Of a DNA stretch of 64,000 bases, positions 1-8,406 are shown in pieces. Where the stretch lies: NCBI GenBank assembly GCA_934098505.1, contig CAKOOR010000007.1, positions 18,342 to 82,341 on the forward strand, written 5' to 3'. Under the pieces are notes generated by a model. The model was not told the origin of the DNA, made no database searches, and saw nothing but the letters and a program-made list of their open reading frames with translations. Position numbers and translations under genes: made by a program. Numbering within the stretch: the first letter of the stretch is position 1; the number at the start of each line of letters is the position of its first letter. Source of the DNA: an uncultured Bacilli bacterium (GTDB lineage Bacteria > Bacillota_I > Bacilli_A > RF39 > UBA660).

Positions 1-873
1 TTAGAAGCCGGCAGTAATATTCATTTAGAAGAAATAATTAAAGGAGTTAGTATTGCCTCTGCTAATGACGGGGCGATTGCTTTAGCAGAATATATTGGCG
101 GTAGTGTAGAAAATTTTGTTGATATGATGAATAAAAAAGCTGAAGATTTAGGACTTTCCAATACGCATTTTGTTAATCCTCATGGACTACATGATGATAA
201 TCATTATAGTTCGGCTTATGATATGGCCATTATGGCTGCTAACTTAATAGATCATGAAAAAATATTAAATTATACTTCTATTTATGAAGATTATTTTAAT
301 AAACCAGATGGTTCTAGAACTTGGCTTGTTAATACCAATAAATTAGTAAGATTTTTTGAAGGCGTAGACGGTTTAAAAACGGGTTATACGCAGGAAGCCG
401 GCTACTGTTTAACAGCAACCGCAAAGAAAAATAATGTGCGCTATATAACTGTTGTGATGGGAGAACCATCAGCTGATATGCGAAGTAGTGAAACAACTAA
501 TATGTTAAATTATGCTTTTAATTCTTTTAAACTTAATACAATTCTAGATAAGAATCAAGAATTAGGAAATATTTATATCGATAAAAGTAAACAAAAGACT
601 GCTAAAATTATTGTTAAAAATCCTATAACTGAATTAATGAGCAAAGAAAAAGATATTCCTAATTATACTTATAATTTAAAAGTAGGAAAGTTAGTAGCGC
701 CCATTAAAGCTGGTACCAAAGTAGGAACGGTAGAAATTTTAGATAATGAAGGTTTAATAGTAAGAGAAGAAGATGTAACTATTGCTTATGATATAGATAA
801 AGCTAACCTTTGGGGGACTTTCTTAGAAAATTTAATGACAATAATAAAAGGAAAAAAAATAAATAAAATATAA
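1..873 (+). CDS. dacF: D-alanyl-D-alanine carboxypeptidase (peptidase S11), 5' end outside window
   Basis: This is the C-terminal 290 codons of a penicillin-binding D,D-carboxypeptidase, which trims the terminal D-Ala from peptidoglycan stem peptides outside the membrane. The reading frame is open from base 1. The family's SxN motif is visible as Ser-Ala-Asn at 58-66 and the KTG triad as Lys-Thr-Gly at 376-384. The catalytic SxxK and the signal peptide must lie upstream of the window. A beta-rich C-terminal domain of about 100 residues follows, as in DacF/DacA (PBP5_C). The stop is 1 bp from the next gene, so the two are probably co-transcribed. The family is certain; the choice of dacF over dacA is not. 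Confidence 0.9.
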   Translation, partial: LEAGSNIHLEEIIKGVSIASANDGAIALAEYIGGSVENFVDMMNKKAEDLGLSNTHFVNPHGLHDDNHYSSAYDMAIMAANLIDHEKILNYTSIYEDYFNKPDGSRTWLVNTNKLVRFFEGVDGLKTGYTQEAGYCLTATAKKNNVRYITVVMGEPSADMRSSETTNMLNYAFNSFKLNTILDKNQELGNIYIDKSKQKTAKIIVKNPITELMSKEKDIPNYTYNLKVGKLVAPIKAGTKVGTVEILDNEGLIVREEDVTIAYDIDKANLWGTFLENLMTIIKGKKINKI

Positions 874-874
874 T

Positions 875-1408
875 ATGACAATAATAGAACTATTTCTAAT
901 AGCCGTAGGACTAGCTAGTGATGCTTTTGTTGTATCTATCACTTTAGGTCTTAAGTACCAATATCTTAGTCTTCTTAATAAACTAAAGATAGCTTTAACA
1001 TTTAGTATTTTACAAGTATTAATGCCAATGGTAGGATTTTTAGTAGCTTATAATTTTAACTCTCAAGTAACTTTTCTTACTAAATTTATTGCTTTTTTAA
1101 TCTTAAGTTTAATAGGTATTAATATGTTAATAAGTAAAGAAGAAGAGTTAAATTATAATATAGATTTTAAGAATTTATTTTTCTTAGGAATAGCTACTTC
1201 CTTAGATGCTTTTGCGGTAGGACTTTCTTTTGCTTTTTTAAAAGTTGATATGTTAATTTCTCTTACTTTAATTGGTTTAGTAACTTTTCTTATGTGTTTT
1301 CTAGGTCCTTATTTAGGTAATTATTTTGGTAGTAAAATAGCTAATAAACCTCAAGTAGTAGGGGGAATTATTTTAATTGTAATAGGTTTTAAAATATTAA
1401 TATTTTAG
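875..1408 (+). CDS. mntP: MntP-like manganese efflux pump
   Basis: A 177-residue, very hydrophobic protein with about six membrane segments. It carries two internally repeated SDAF/LDAFAVG-type motifs, at residues 14-20 and near residues 110-116, and is typical in size for the MntP (DUF204) family, whose E. coli member exports Mn2+. The Asp of each repeat is the expected metal-site residue. In the first repeat the usual Ala-Val is Val-Val, a mild departure. It begins 1 bp after the carboxypeptidase stop. I see no yybP-ykoY-type riboswitch, which often precedes such genes. The function is inferred from the family. Confidence 0.75.
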   Translation: MTIIELFLIAVGLASDAFVVSITLGLKYQYLSLLNKLKIALTFSILQVLMPMVGFLVAYNFNSQVTFLTKFIAFLILSLIGINMLISKEEELNYNIDFKNLFFLGIATSLDAFAVGLSFAFLKVDMLISLTLIGLVTFLMCFLGPYLGNYFGSKIANKPQVVGGIILIVIGFKILIF

Positions 1409-1451
1409 AATCTAAGAGGTAACTGATTGTCAATATAGTTTTAACTAATAG

Positions 1452-1480
1452 TTGACAGACTGTGAATTCAGTGTTATAGT
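1452..1480 (+). promoter_or_regulatory. Sigma-A-type promoter for the DnaJ-domain gene
   Basis: TTGACA at 1452-1457 and TATAGT at 1475-1480 are separated by exactly 17 bp, a near-consensus vegetative promoter. Transcription would start near 1487, giving a leader of about 18 nt. The -35 box is one arm of an inverted repeat (TGTCAA at 1428-1433, TTGACA at 1452-1457), a possible operator. Confidence 0.75.
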
Positions 1481-1504
1481 AACTCCTCGAAAGAGGGGGT
1501 ACGT

Positions 1505-2404
1505 ATGAGTAATCAAATTAATGATCCATATAAAATATTAGGAGTATCTAAAAATGTAACGAAAGAAGAACTTAAAAAAGCTTATCATAAAAGAGCCCAA
1601 GAATACCATCCTGATTTAACTGGTGGCGATAATAAAATAATGAGTGATATTAATGTGGCTTATGCTATAATTTTAAGTGATATTAAGAAAAGGGATGCCT
1701 TTTTTAAAGATTGTAATGCTTGGAATAATGAATCTGAAAAAAATGCAACTGAAAGTACTAGTAAATATAGATTAACAAAAGAAGAGCGAGAAAATCTTAA
1801 TAATATAAAAGAAGTATGGAAAACAGCGACAATTTTTAAAAACAAAGTTGATAACATAATAAATAAGCAACCAAATCCTGATATTATGTTAAAAAAGATA
1901 AGTGAACTTTTAAATGCTTTAGTTAGTTTCTTAAGAAAATATATTCAATATGATATAAATAATTTAGATAGTAATTCTTATAATGAACTAAAATTATTTA
2001 TAAACCAAGTAGGAAAAACTAATGATAATCAATATGCTAAATGGTTAGTAGAAGCTTATATTAATATTTGTCGTGAAGAAGTATTTCCTGTTTTACATTT
2101 TATTCCTGAATTTTTAGAATTTATTCGTATTTTAGAAAATTCTAAAAATGAAAATTTGGCTATTGTTTTAGATATTTTAAAAGAAGAAGCAATTGATGTT
2201 GCAAAAGTAAGCAGTAGACTTTATAAATTAAATCCCCAAAGTAAAAATCTTAATAATTTAGATCCTAAAGTAAATGAAATAGCAGCTGATTTTACACATG
2301 ATTATCTAAGCGATATCGATAATATTTGTGACATTCTTTCTAAAAAACATCTTTTTGATGATTATATCATGAGTAAAAGTTTTACTAGTGGTGGCAGAAA
2401 ATAA
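1505..2404 (+). CDS. DnaJ (J-domain) protein of unknown role
   Basis: The first 70 or so residues form a J domain, the co-chaperone module that stimulates Hsp70 (DnaK) ATPase. The obligatory His-Pro-Asp is at residues 35-37. There is no G/F-rich region, no zinc-finger CxxCxGxG repeat and no DnaJ C-terminal domain, so this is a class III J protein and not the housekeeping DnaJ. The remaining 230 residues are helical, Lys/Asn-rich and unrecognised; they presumably choose the client. The ATG is preceded by a strong GA-rich ribosome site (1493-1499). It is transcribed alone from the promoter at 1452 and closed by the terminator at 2408. Confidence 0.8.
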   Translation: MSNQINDPYKILGVSKNVTKEELKKAYHKRAQEYHPDLTGGDNKIMSDINVAYAIILSDIKKRDAFFKDCNAWNNESEKNATESTSKYRLTKEERENLNNIKEVWKTATIFKNKVDNIINKQPNPDIMLKKISELLNALVSFLRKYIQYDINNLDSNSYNELKLFINQVGKTNDNQYAKWLVEAYINICREEVFPVLHFIPEFLEFIRILENSKNENLAIVLDILKEEAIDVAKVSSRLYKLNPQSKNLNNLDPKVNEIAADFTHDYLSDIDNICDILSKKHLFDDYIMSKSFTSGGRK

Positions 2405-2407
2405 AAG

Positions 2408-2437
2408 AAATCAGTTCGAGAGTGAGCTGATTTTTTT
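2408..2437 (+). terminator. Rho-independent terminator after the J-domain gene
   Basis: A 10-bp stem with one G-U pair (AAATCAGTTC / GAGCTGATTT), a six-base loop and a run of T. Confidence 0.85.
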
Positions 2438-2440
2438 ATG

Positions 2441-2468
2441 AAAAAAAGTAAGTATATTACAACTTACT
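2441..2468 (-). terminator. Terminator of the serpin gene
   Basis: Read on the minus strand, AGTAAGT and ACTTACT form a stem with an eight-base loop, followed by seven T. Confidence 0.75.
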
Positions 2469-2479
2469 ATTTAGAGAAT

Positions 2480-4120
2480 TTAGAAGCCAGTGTTAGCAAC
2501 AAACTCAACTGGTTCGTAAACAGTACCGGTAAACCAAACTTCACCAGTATCTTTATCACGAATAATAAACATATAAGGATTAGCAAATGTTAAGTCAATT
2601 TTTTCAACAGGAACATCAAATTTATAATCGAAACCACACATACCGCCACCAGCACCACCAACAGTAGTTGCCGCAGCAGCTTTAATTCCTTCATTAGAAA
2701 ATTCAATATTAGCTTTATGTTTAGCATTACTAATATAGGCTTTATCACTAGTTAAATTAGATAGATTAGCTTTGCTACTATCAAAGACATCTTTAATTCC
2801 AAGTGAATTTAAATCATTAACTAATTTTAATTCATAATCAAATTTAAACATTGGAATATAACCAGATATTTCAGTAATAACACCATCTTTGAAACTATTA
2901 AGTTCAATTGGCTTTAAATTACTAATTAAAGTATTAATTTTATCAATATTAATATTTTTAATATAAGTACTTAGATTATCTTGCGTTGGCATAATACCAA
3001 TATATTGAAGAGTAGTACCATTATAAGTTTTTAAATCTTTAGCAAATACTTTTGTTTCACTATCAGTATAGAATTCAAAGTCAGTAGAACTACTTATTTG
3101 TTGATAATTTTCTTTTAAATCTTTGATATATTTATCTAAATCTAATTTATCAGCTTCATCTAAGTTTTCAGGAGAACCACACATGGTCATTTCTTCTTCT
3201 TGATTCTTTAACCATTTATTATATTCTTCAGTTACTTTTTTACGAATATTATCTTCACCTAATTCACTAATAATATCATATTTATTAGCAACTGCCCCAA
3301 TTTCAACAGCTTTAGCTTTTTTATTATAACCGGTAAAGTTTATACCAGTATAATCAGATAACATTAAACCTTGAATGATTTTAGAAAACTTTTCGTGAGC
3401 ATATTCAGTATAGTAGCCGGATTCTTCACTTTGAATTTTATTAACCCATTCCATATCAATACCTAAAGCATTAGCTAAGATAAAGTCATTATCAAAAATA
3501 TCATCATATAAATTATTAATTAATTTATAAGTTTTATCACTAACCCATTTATTAATACTATTAGCATTTTTAAAATCATCATAAATAACTTCAGCATTAT
3601 ATTTATCTTTTAGATTATCGACATATGATGATTTAATATTATCTTTATAACTATTTTTTACAAATAAAGCATTAGCAAAAGACATATTTTTATTATTAGT
3701 ATATTTCTTATTAGTATAAGTACCTAAAATATCATCTATTTGATATTTAGTTTCCCCATCAGCACCAGTACTTAACATTTCTAAAACATATTTAATAGAT
3801 AAAGGACTATAAATCATGTTTTGTTTATTATTTTCTAGTTGTAAGAAGTATAGATCAAAATTAGATAGTTTATTATCTTTTAATTGATAAGCACTATATT
3901 TATTTTCTCTTTTTACTTCTGTTTGATTTTGATTATTATTGTTATCATTAGTATTATTTTTATTCTTTTTAACTTTTAGAAATAATAAGATACTAGTAAT
4001 TAATATTATTAGAATAACTGCTATGATGATTAGACTTTTTTTCTTTTTATTAATAGATTCTATGTTGTTATTTCCACTACCAGTATTATTATTTATTACT
4101 GGATTTTCATTATTTTCCAT
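2480..4120 (-). CDS. Membrane-anchored serpin (serine protease inhibitor)
   Basis: A 546-residue protein with an Asn-rich cytoplasmic N-terminus, one membrane segment (about residues 25-49), an Asn/Lys linker and a serpin domain. Serpins trap serine or cysteine proteases by inserting a cleaved reactive-centre loop into a beta sheet. The hinge is clear near the C-terminus, Asn-Glu-Gly-Ile-Lys followed by four Ala and Thr-Thr, and is followed by the family's distal strand ending in NPYMFIIRDKDTGEVWFTG. The loop after the hinge is unusually Gly-rich (VGGAGGGMCG) and P14 is Ile where Thr or Ser is usual, so the inhibitory spectrum is not predictable. A segment in the middle looks like an insertion. 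I prefer the ATG at 4120, which has AGAGG 10 bp upstream, over the TTG at 4129, which is only 2 bp from it. Confidence 0.9.
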   Translation of the reverse strand: MENNENPVINNNTGSGNNNIESINKKKKSLIIIAVILIILITSILLFLKVKKNKNNTNDNNNNQNQTEVKRENKYSAYQLKDNKLSNFDLYFLQLENNKQNMIYSPLSIKYVLEMLSTGADGETKYQIDDILGTYTNKKYTNNKNMSFANALFVKNSYKDNIKSSYVDNLKDKYNAEVIYDDFKNANSINKWVSDKTYKLINNLYDDIFDNDFILANALGIDMEWVNKIQSEESGYYTEYAHEKFSKIIQGLMLSDYTGINFTGYNKKAKAVEIGAVANKYDIISELGEDNIRKKVTEEYNKWLKNQEEEMTMCGSPENLDEADKLDLDKYIKDLKENYQQISSSTDFEFYTDSETKVFAKDLKTYNGTTLQYIGIMPTQDNLSTYIKNINIDKINTLISNLKPIELNSFKDGVITEISGYIPMFKFDYELKLVNDLNSLGIKDVFDSSKANLSNLTSDKAYISNAKHKANIEFSNEGIKAAAATTVGGAGGGMCGFDYKFDVPVEKIDLTFANPYMFIIRDKDTGEVWFTGTVYEPVEFVANTGF

Positions 4121-4228
4121 ATAAAACAAACCTCTTTCTATCTTAATAGTATCATTAATGTTATTGTTAGTAAATAGGTTTTATGTATGGTTATTATTAA
4201 TTTGGCTATACTATAATTTTAAAAAAAT

Positions 4229-4519
4229 TTCATAGAGTTGCATACTCTATGAAAGCTAAAATACGTTATTTATTTTTAGTTTATAGTATAAATATATCAT
4301 AAAAAAGGACTATTTTAAAGAAAAATTTAGTAATTTTTATATCTTTTTATAGTCAAATTTTTAGTCATAAAATTATGTAAAGTTCCTAGTATTTATCTAG
4401 CATAATTAGTGTCAATAAGTAGATTTTTTTAATTTTTATTCTCGTCAAATTTATAGTCAAATAGTCAGTTAAAGCCCGTATTTACCTAGCATTTTCATAG
4501 AGTATGCAACTCTATGAAA
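4229..4519 (+). repeat. 291-bp inverted-repeat-bounded element, copy 1 (upstream of variable protein A)
   Basis: The element is bounded by 27-bp inverted repeats at about 4229-4253 and 4493-4519. The left end reads CATAGAGT-TGCAT-ACTCTATG and the right end is its exact reverse complement. Each end is itself a near-perfect hairpin with a five-base loop. The interior is non-coding, strongly AT-rich and contains several GTCAAATTT-like words. Two more copies of the same length lie at 24512-24802 and 28657-28947, each just upstream of a paralogous gene and in the same orientation relative to it. Architecturally it resembles an invertible promoter switch; a miniature inverted-repeat transposable element is the main alternative. 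The flanks from 4130 to 4228 and 4520 to 4611 show only the shared leader. Confidence 0.8.
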
Positions 4520-4611
4520 CGTGTAAAGTGTGTAAATAGGTAGTTGCATATATATTTTGCTTACGTATTATTTATTTTTAATTGGAAATAATAATAGTAG
4601 AGGTTTTATTT

Positions 4612-6279
4612 ATGGATGAAAATGGAAATAAGAAAAAAGTTGGTTTGATAGTTTTATCTCTTTGCTTAGTTGGAATAATTGCTATAGGTGTATCTTATGC
4701 TTGGTGGCGCTTTACAGCAATTCAAACAGGAGAAAATACAGCGAGTAGTAAATGTTTAAAATTAGAATTAAGTAATGAGAGTGAAGCCATTAATTTAACT
4801 AATATGTATCCAATAACAGATGAAGAGGGAAGAAAATTAACTCCTTATACATTTACCCTAACTAATACTTGTACAGTGTCGGCAGCGTATAAGTTAAATA
4901 TGGAAATGTTAGAAGGTACTACTTTAAATAGTAAGTATGTAGCTGTTACAGTTAATGATGGTGATATAAATTTATTAAGCAGTTATGATGAAACAACAAC
5001 AGTTATCGATAATAGTACAGAGTCACGTACTTTAGATACAGGTGTATTAATTCCAAATGGTAGTAAAGATTATAGTGTATCAATATGGATGGATAAGAGT
5101 GTTACCTTAGAAGATGATGCGCAAAATAAAGTCTTTAAATCTAAAATAGTTGTTAATGCCGAAGCAACGGAAACTTCACCGTTAGATAAAATAATTGCAT
5201 CGGTTGATACCACAGGTAAGTGTCCAACTGTTAATGATGATGGTTCTGTAAATGTAACAGCAGTAGAAGCCACTAATGGTTATTTATGTAAGGCCAAAGA
5301 TGCTTATGGTGATTCCTATTATTATCGTGGTAATGTAACAAATAACTATGTGAAGTTTGGTACATGGTCAAATGACGCTAAAGATGTAGTTTACGGCTAC
5401 TATAATGAGTCAAGCCTTGATCCCAAAGAATATTCATCTTTGGAGGAATGTCAAAATGCAAGTTCGTATAATACTAACTGTACTTTAATTAGTAGAGCTG
5501 GTAAGGATATGTATTGGCGTATAGTTCGTATTAATGGTGATGGTACTGTTCGTGTAATTTATGATGGTACAAGTGCCCATGCTAATGGGGAGTCAAGCGA
5601 AGATCGTCAAATTGGTACCAGTGCGTTTAATAGTAGTTATGATGATAATGCTTATGTTGGTTATATGTATGGTGCCACTGGTGCCTCAACTTATGAAGCA
5701 ACTCATGCCAATACCAATGACTCAACAATCAAGGCTTACATAGATAATTGGTATAAAACGAATATTTTAGGAACTGCCAATGAACAATATTTAGCTGATA
5801 ATGTTTTTTGCAATGATCGTAGTTTGGCTGGTAACAATACTGGAACGGGAGCGGGTACTTCTAAATCGTACTATCGCTGGTATAACGGGCCATGGGAAAG
5901 TGATAAATATAATAATAAAATGATGTTAGTGTGTCCGCAACAAAATGATGCCTTTACAGTAAGTGATACTACTAATGGAAATGGAGCTCTAACGTATCCA
6001 GTCGGCCTTTTAAGTACAGACGAAATAGCACTAGCCGGTGGATGGGGCGAAGAAAATAGTGGTTATTATCTATACTCTGGGCAATTGCAATGGTGGTGGG
6101 CTTCCTCGCCGTTCTACTTCGATCGTAGCCACGCTAACATGCGTATCGTGTATCATGGTGGCATTGCGAACAACATCATCGGCGTGAACGACGCTTTATG
6201 GGTTCGGCCAGTTTTCAATCTGAAGGCTGAAGTGCTAAATAATGGTGGTGGAACGGCTGATAATCCTTATCACGTATAA
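4612..6279 (+). CDS. Variable surface protein A: TasA-like N-terminus plus C-type-lectin-like core with hypervariable end
   Basis: 555 residues. It starts with a membrane segment (about residues 9-30, ending GVSYAWWRF) of the type seen in SipW-dependent TasA/camelysin proteins, then a TasA-like beta domain to about residue 190. From about 5185 it shares a core of about 330 residues with proteins B and C, often almost identical in DNA. The core ends in the block WWASSP, a 30-codon variable stretch (6112-6201), then VRPVFNLK. Relative to B and C it carries an inserted segment at about 5356-5510 containing a Cys pair. The variable stretch is GC-richer and uses NNC codons unlike the rest of the gene. 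The likely role is surface ligand binding with a diversified site. The ATG at 4612 has AGAGG 8 bp upstream. Confidence 0.75.
   Translation: MDENGNKKKVGLIVLSLCLVGIIAIGVSYAWWRFTAIQTGENTASSKCLKLELSNESEAINLTNMYPITDEEGRKLTPYTFTLTNTCTVSAAYKLNMEMLEGTTLNSKYVAVTVNDGDINLLSSYDETTTVIDNSTESRTLDTGVLIPNGSKDYSVSIWMDKSVTLEDDAQNKVFKSKIVVNAEATETSPLDKIIASVDTTGKCPTVNDDGSVNVTAVEATNGYLCKAKDAYGDSYYYRGNVTNNYVKFGTWSNDAKDVVYGYYNESSLDPKEYSSLEECQNASSYNTNCTLISRAGKDMYWRIVRINGDGTVRVIYDGTSAHANGESSEDRQIGTSAFNSSYDDNAYVGYMYGATGASTYEATHANTNDSTIKAYIDNWYKTNILGTANEQYLADNVFCNDRSLAGNNTGTGAGTSKSYYRWYNGPWESDKYNNKMMLVCPQQNDAFTVSDTTNGNGALTYPVGLLSTDEIALAGGWGEENSGYYLYSGQLQWWWASSPFYFDRSHANMRIVYHGGIANNIIGVNDALWVRPVFNLKAEVLNNGGGTADNPYHV
6112..6230 (+). 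other. Putative DGR variable region (VR) and IMH-like tail of protein A
   Basis: Codons at 6112-6201 differ at most first and second positions from the matching 90 nt of gene C, while third positions (mostly C or T) and scattered gct, gtg, ggc and gcg codons are kept. The 29 bp directly after it (6202-6230, starting GTTCGGCCAGTTTTC) are identical to 30309-30337 in gene C. That is how a retroelement's initiation-of-mutagenic-homing site is placed. No template copy is present in the window. Confidence 0.6.
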
Positions 6280-6289
6280 AAATAATGAA

Positions 6290-6320
6290 AATACTGGTAG
6301 TTAATCTATCAGTTTTTTAG
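6290..6320 (+). terminator. Terminator after variable protein A
   Basis: ACTGGTAG and CTATCAGT form an 8-bp stem around TTAAT, followed by a run of T. Confidence 0.75.
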
Positions 6321-6350
6321 TTTACAAAATAAACAATTTATTGCTATAAT
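6321..6350 (+). promoter_or_regulatory. Promoter of the Asn-rich protein-scpAB operon
   Basis: TTTACA at 6321-6326 and TATAAT at 6345-6350 with an 18-bp spacer. Transcription would start about 25 bp before the ATG at 6383. Confidence 0.7.
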
Positions 6351-6382
6351 TATGTGTAGTAGAAAGAATAAAAGGTGTTCAT

Positions 6383-7660
6383 ATGAATAATAACAATAAT
6401 GATATGAAAAGTAATGTTTTTAGTGATAATAATACATCTAATAATTTAAATAACGTAGGTAATAGTAGTAATAATATTCAAAATATAAATAATAATCAGA
6501 ATGTAGGAGTAAATATCAATAATCAAAGCATAACTCCTAATCCAAATAATAGTCAAATAAATAATAATCCTATGCCCAATATGATGAATAATAATCAAAA
6601 TATTAATCCTAATCAACCTATAAATAATGTTAATCTTAATGACAATGGAATAAATAATACCCCAGTAACAAATCAAATACCTGTTAATGAAGGAATAACT
6701 ATGCCTAAACTTAATAGTGATGAAACTGTAGGTATGATTAAAAAAGATACTCAAAAGAGTCCAATTGCAATGTTAGTATTATTTGTTTGTTTAATTATTG
6801 GTATCTTTTTAATTCCTTATATAACACCTTATCTAAGTAATGTTTTAAAAATATTTGGAATAGAAGATAATAGTTCTATTTATGGAAATGGTAGTAATAA
6901 TCCAAGTAATGATACAACTAATATAAAAAATGATGATACTAAGAAAGATGATAATAACAATGATACTAAAGAAACTACTTATTATGATATATTAGATAGT
7001 ACTTCTATTACTTTTGATAAATTAACTATAACTAATTTAAATAAAGTAGAAGAAAATGGTTCCTTTTATTTAAGTTATAAAATAACTAATAATGATACAA
7101 GTAATTATAATTTTAGAGAACATAAGATCTATTTTGATTTATATAATGATGATAACACTTATATAGGTAGAGTTTTAATAGATACTGATACTTTAAATAG
7201 TAAAGAAGAAATAACTTTAAAAAGTATCTTAAATAATAATGAATATACTACTGCTACTAAATTAGAAGTATTAGAAAGAACTACCTCTGATTATCAAAGT
7301 GTAACTTTAAAAAATAATAAACTAACTTGTAATGGTAATAATCATTCTATTATTTATACTTTTAGTAGTAATAAATTAACCGGTCTTGATGATACTTATA
7401 ATTATACTTTTATTGTTAATGATGAGGCTTATGCCCAGTATGCTTTAGGGGTACAAAATACAGTTAATGATTTAAATAAAATAACAGGCGTTTCCGCTGG
7501 ATTTGTTAATACCCAAACCGGATTTACGAAAACTATGAAAATTAATTATAGTGAAACTAGCGAAAATCTAACTAAGTATGATAGAATATATTATGAAAAA
7601 GATGCGACCGCAAGTACCGTTAAGTATGAGTTAGAGTCAATAGGGTATAAATGTGATTAG
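6383..7660 (+). CDS. Asn-rich membrane-anchored protein, function unknown
   Basis: 425 residues. The first 110 or so residues are an extreme low-complexity Asn tract with scattered Pro, Met and Ile. One membrane segment follows (about residues 125-150), then an Asn/Asp linker and an extracellular part. That part shows two possible beta domains: a DUF4352/FxLYD-like immunoglobulin fold (about residues 205-300) and a C-terminal segment vaguely like DUF1307 lipoproteins. These domain matches are by eye and tentative. The ribosome site AAAGGTG precedes the ATG. The gene ends 11 bp before scpA and probably heads that operon. The minus-strand reading frame opposite the Asn tract is a composition artefact. 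Confidence 0.7.
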   Translation: MNNNNNDMKSNVFSDNNTSNNLNNVGNSSNNIQNINNNQNVGVNINNQSITPNPNNSQINNNPMPNMMNNNQNINPNQPINNVNLNDNGINNTPVTNQIPVNEGITMPKLNSDETVGMIKKDTQKSPIAMLVLFVCLIIGIFLIPYITPYLSNVLKIFGIEDNSSIYGNGSNNPSNDTTNIKNDDTKKDDNNNDTKETTYYDILDSTSITFDKLTITNLNKVEENGSFYLSYKITNNDTSNYNFREHKIYFDLYNDDNTYIGRVLIDTDTLNSKEEITLKSILNNNEYTTATKLEVLERTTSDYQSVTLKNNKLTCNGNNHSIIYTFSSNKLTGLDDTYNYTFIVNDEAYAQYALGVQNTVNDLNKITGVSAGFVNTQTGFTKTMKINYSETSENLTKYDRIYYEKDATASTVKYELESIGYKCD

Positions 7661-7671
7661 AAAGAAGTATT

Positions 7672-8406
7672 ATGAATTATACATTTTATATAAATGATTT
7701 TGAAGGTCCCTTAGATCTTCTTTTACATCTAGTTAAACAGTCAAAAATGAATGTTTATGATATTAATCTTTTTGACTTAATTAAAGAATATTTAGATTTT
7801 ATTAACCAGATGCAAGAATTAAATATTGATATTGCTAGTGAATATCTAAGTATGGCCAGTGAACTAGTTCATCTTAAAAGTAAGATGTTAGTTAATAAGA
7901 AAGATGAAAATGAAGAAGATCCTGATGATGAATTTAATATTAAGAGTGAAGAAGATTTAAGAAATAAGTTATTAGAATACGAAAATATTAAAAATATAAC
8001 AGGACAGTTTAAAAATTTAGAGTCAAAGAGAAATGAAATATATACAAGGTTACCAGAGAACTTAAAAGAGTATTACAAAGAAGAAGAAATACCTAAGGGG
8101 TTATATGATGCAGATATTCTTTATAAAGCTTTTTTAGAAGTAGAAAAGAAATTAAAACTTTTAAAACCTTTAGATACTACTATTACTAAAAAAGAAATAA
8201 GTGTTGAACAAAGGACTAAAGAGATAAAGAATATTTTAAGATTAAGAGGTAAAGTAGACTTTTATTCTTTATTTAATATTAATACGAGAGAATATATAGT
8301 TATTACTTTTTTAACTATACTTACGATGAGTAAAAATAAAGAGTTAAAGATTATGCAGGAGGACAACTTTAGTCCTATTGTTGTGGAGGGTTTAGATTAT
8401 GAATAA
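7672..8406 (+). CDS. scpA: Segregation and condensation protein A (ScpA kleisin)
   Basis: A 244-residue kleisin that bridges the SMC heads in the chromosome condensation complex. The N-terminus shows the family signature FEGPLDLLLHLVKQSKMNVYDI, and the usual helical middle contains LSMASELVHLKSKMLV. A C-terminal winged-helix half follows. The length matches the family. Its end overlaps scpB by 8 bp, the normal order and a sign of translational coupling. Confidence 0.96.
   Translation: MNYTFYINDFEGPLDLLLHLVKQSKMNVYDINLFDLIKEYLDFINQMQELNIDIASEYLSMASELVHLKSKMLVNKKDENEEDPDDEFNIKSEEDLRNKLLEYENIKNITGQFKNLESKRNEIYTRLPENLKEYYKEEEIPKGLYDADILYKAFLEVEKKLKLLKPLDTTITKKEISVEQRTKEIKNILRLRGKVDFYSLFNINTREYIVITFLTILTMSKNKELKIMQEDNFSPIVVEGLDYE

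Noticed and set aside
840..880. Mn-sensing riboswitch before mntP.
   Set aside because: The gene starts 1 bp after dacF; there is no leader to hold one.
1483..1498. GNRA-loop hairpin CTCCTC-GAAA-GAGGGG masking the ribosome site of the J-domain gene, as an RNA thermometer.
   Set aside because: The promoter at 1452-1480 places the transcript start near 1487, inside the left arm, so the full hairpin would not be in the mRNA. Only a DNA-level role remains plausible.
6446..6754. A 102-codon minus-strand frame rich in Ile and Tyr.
   Set aside because: It is the complement of the AAT-rich Asn tract of the gene at 6383 and has no ribosome site.
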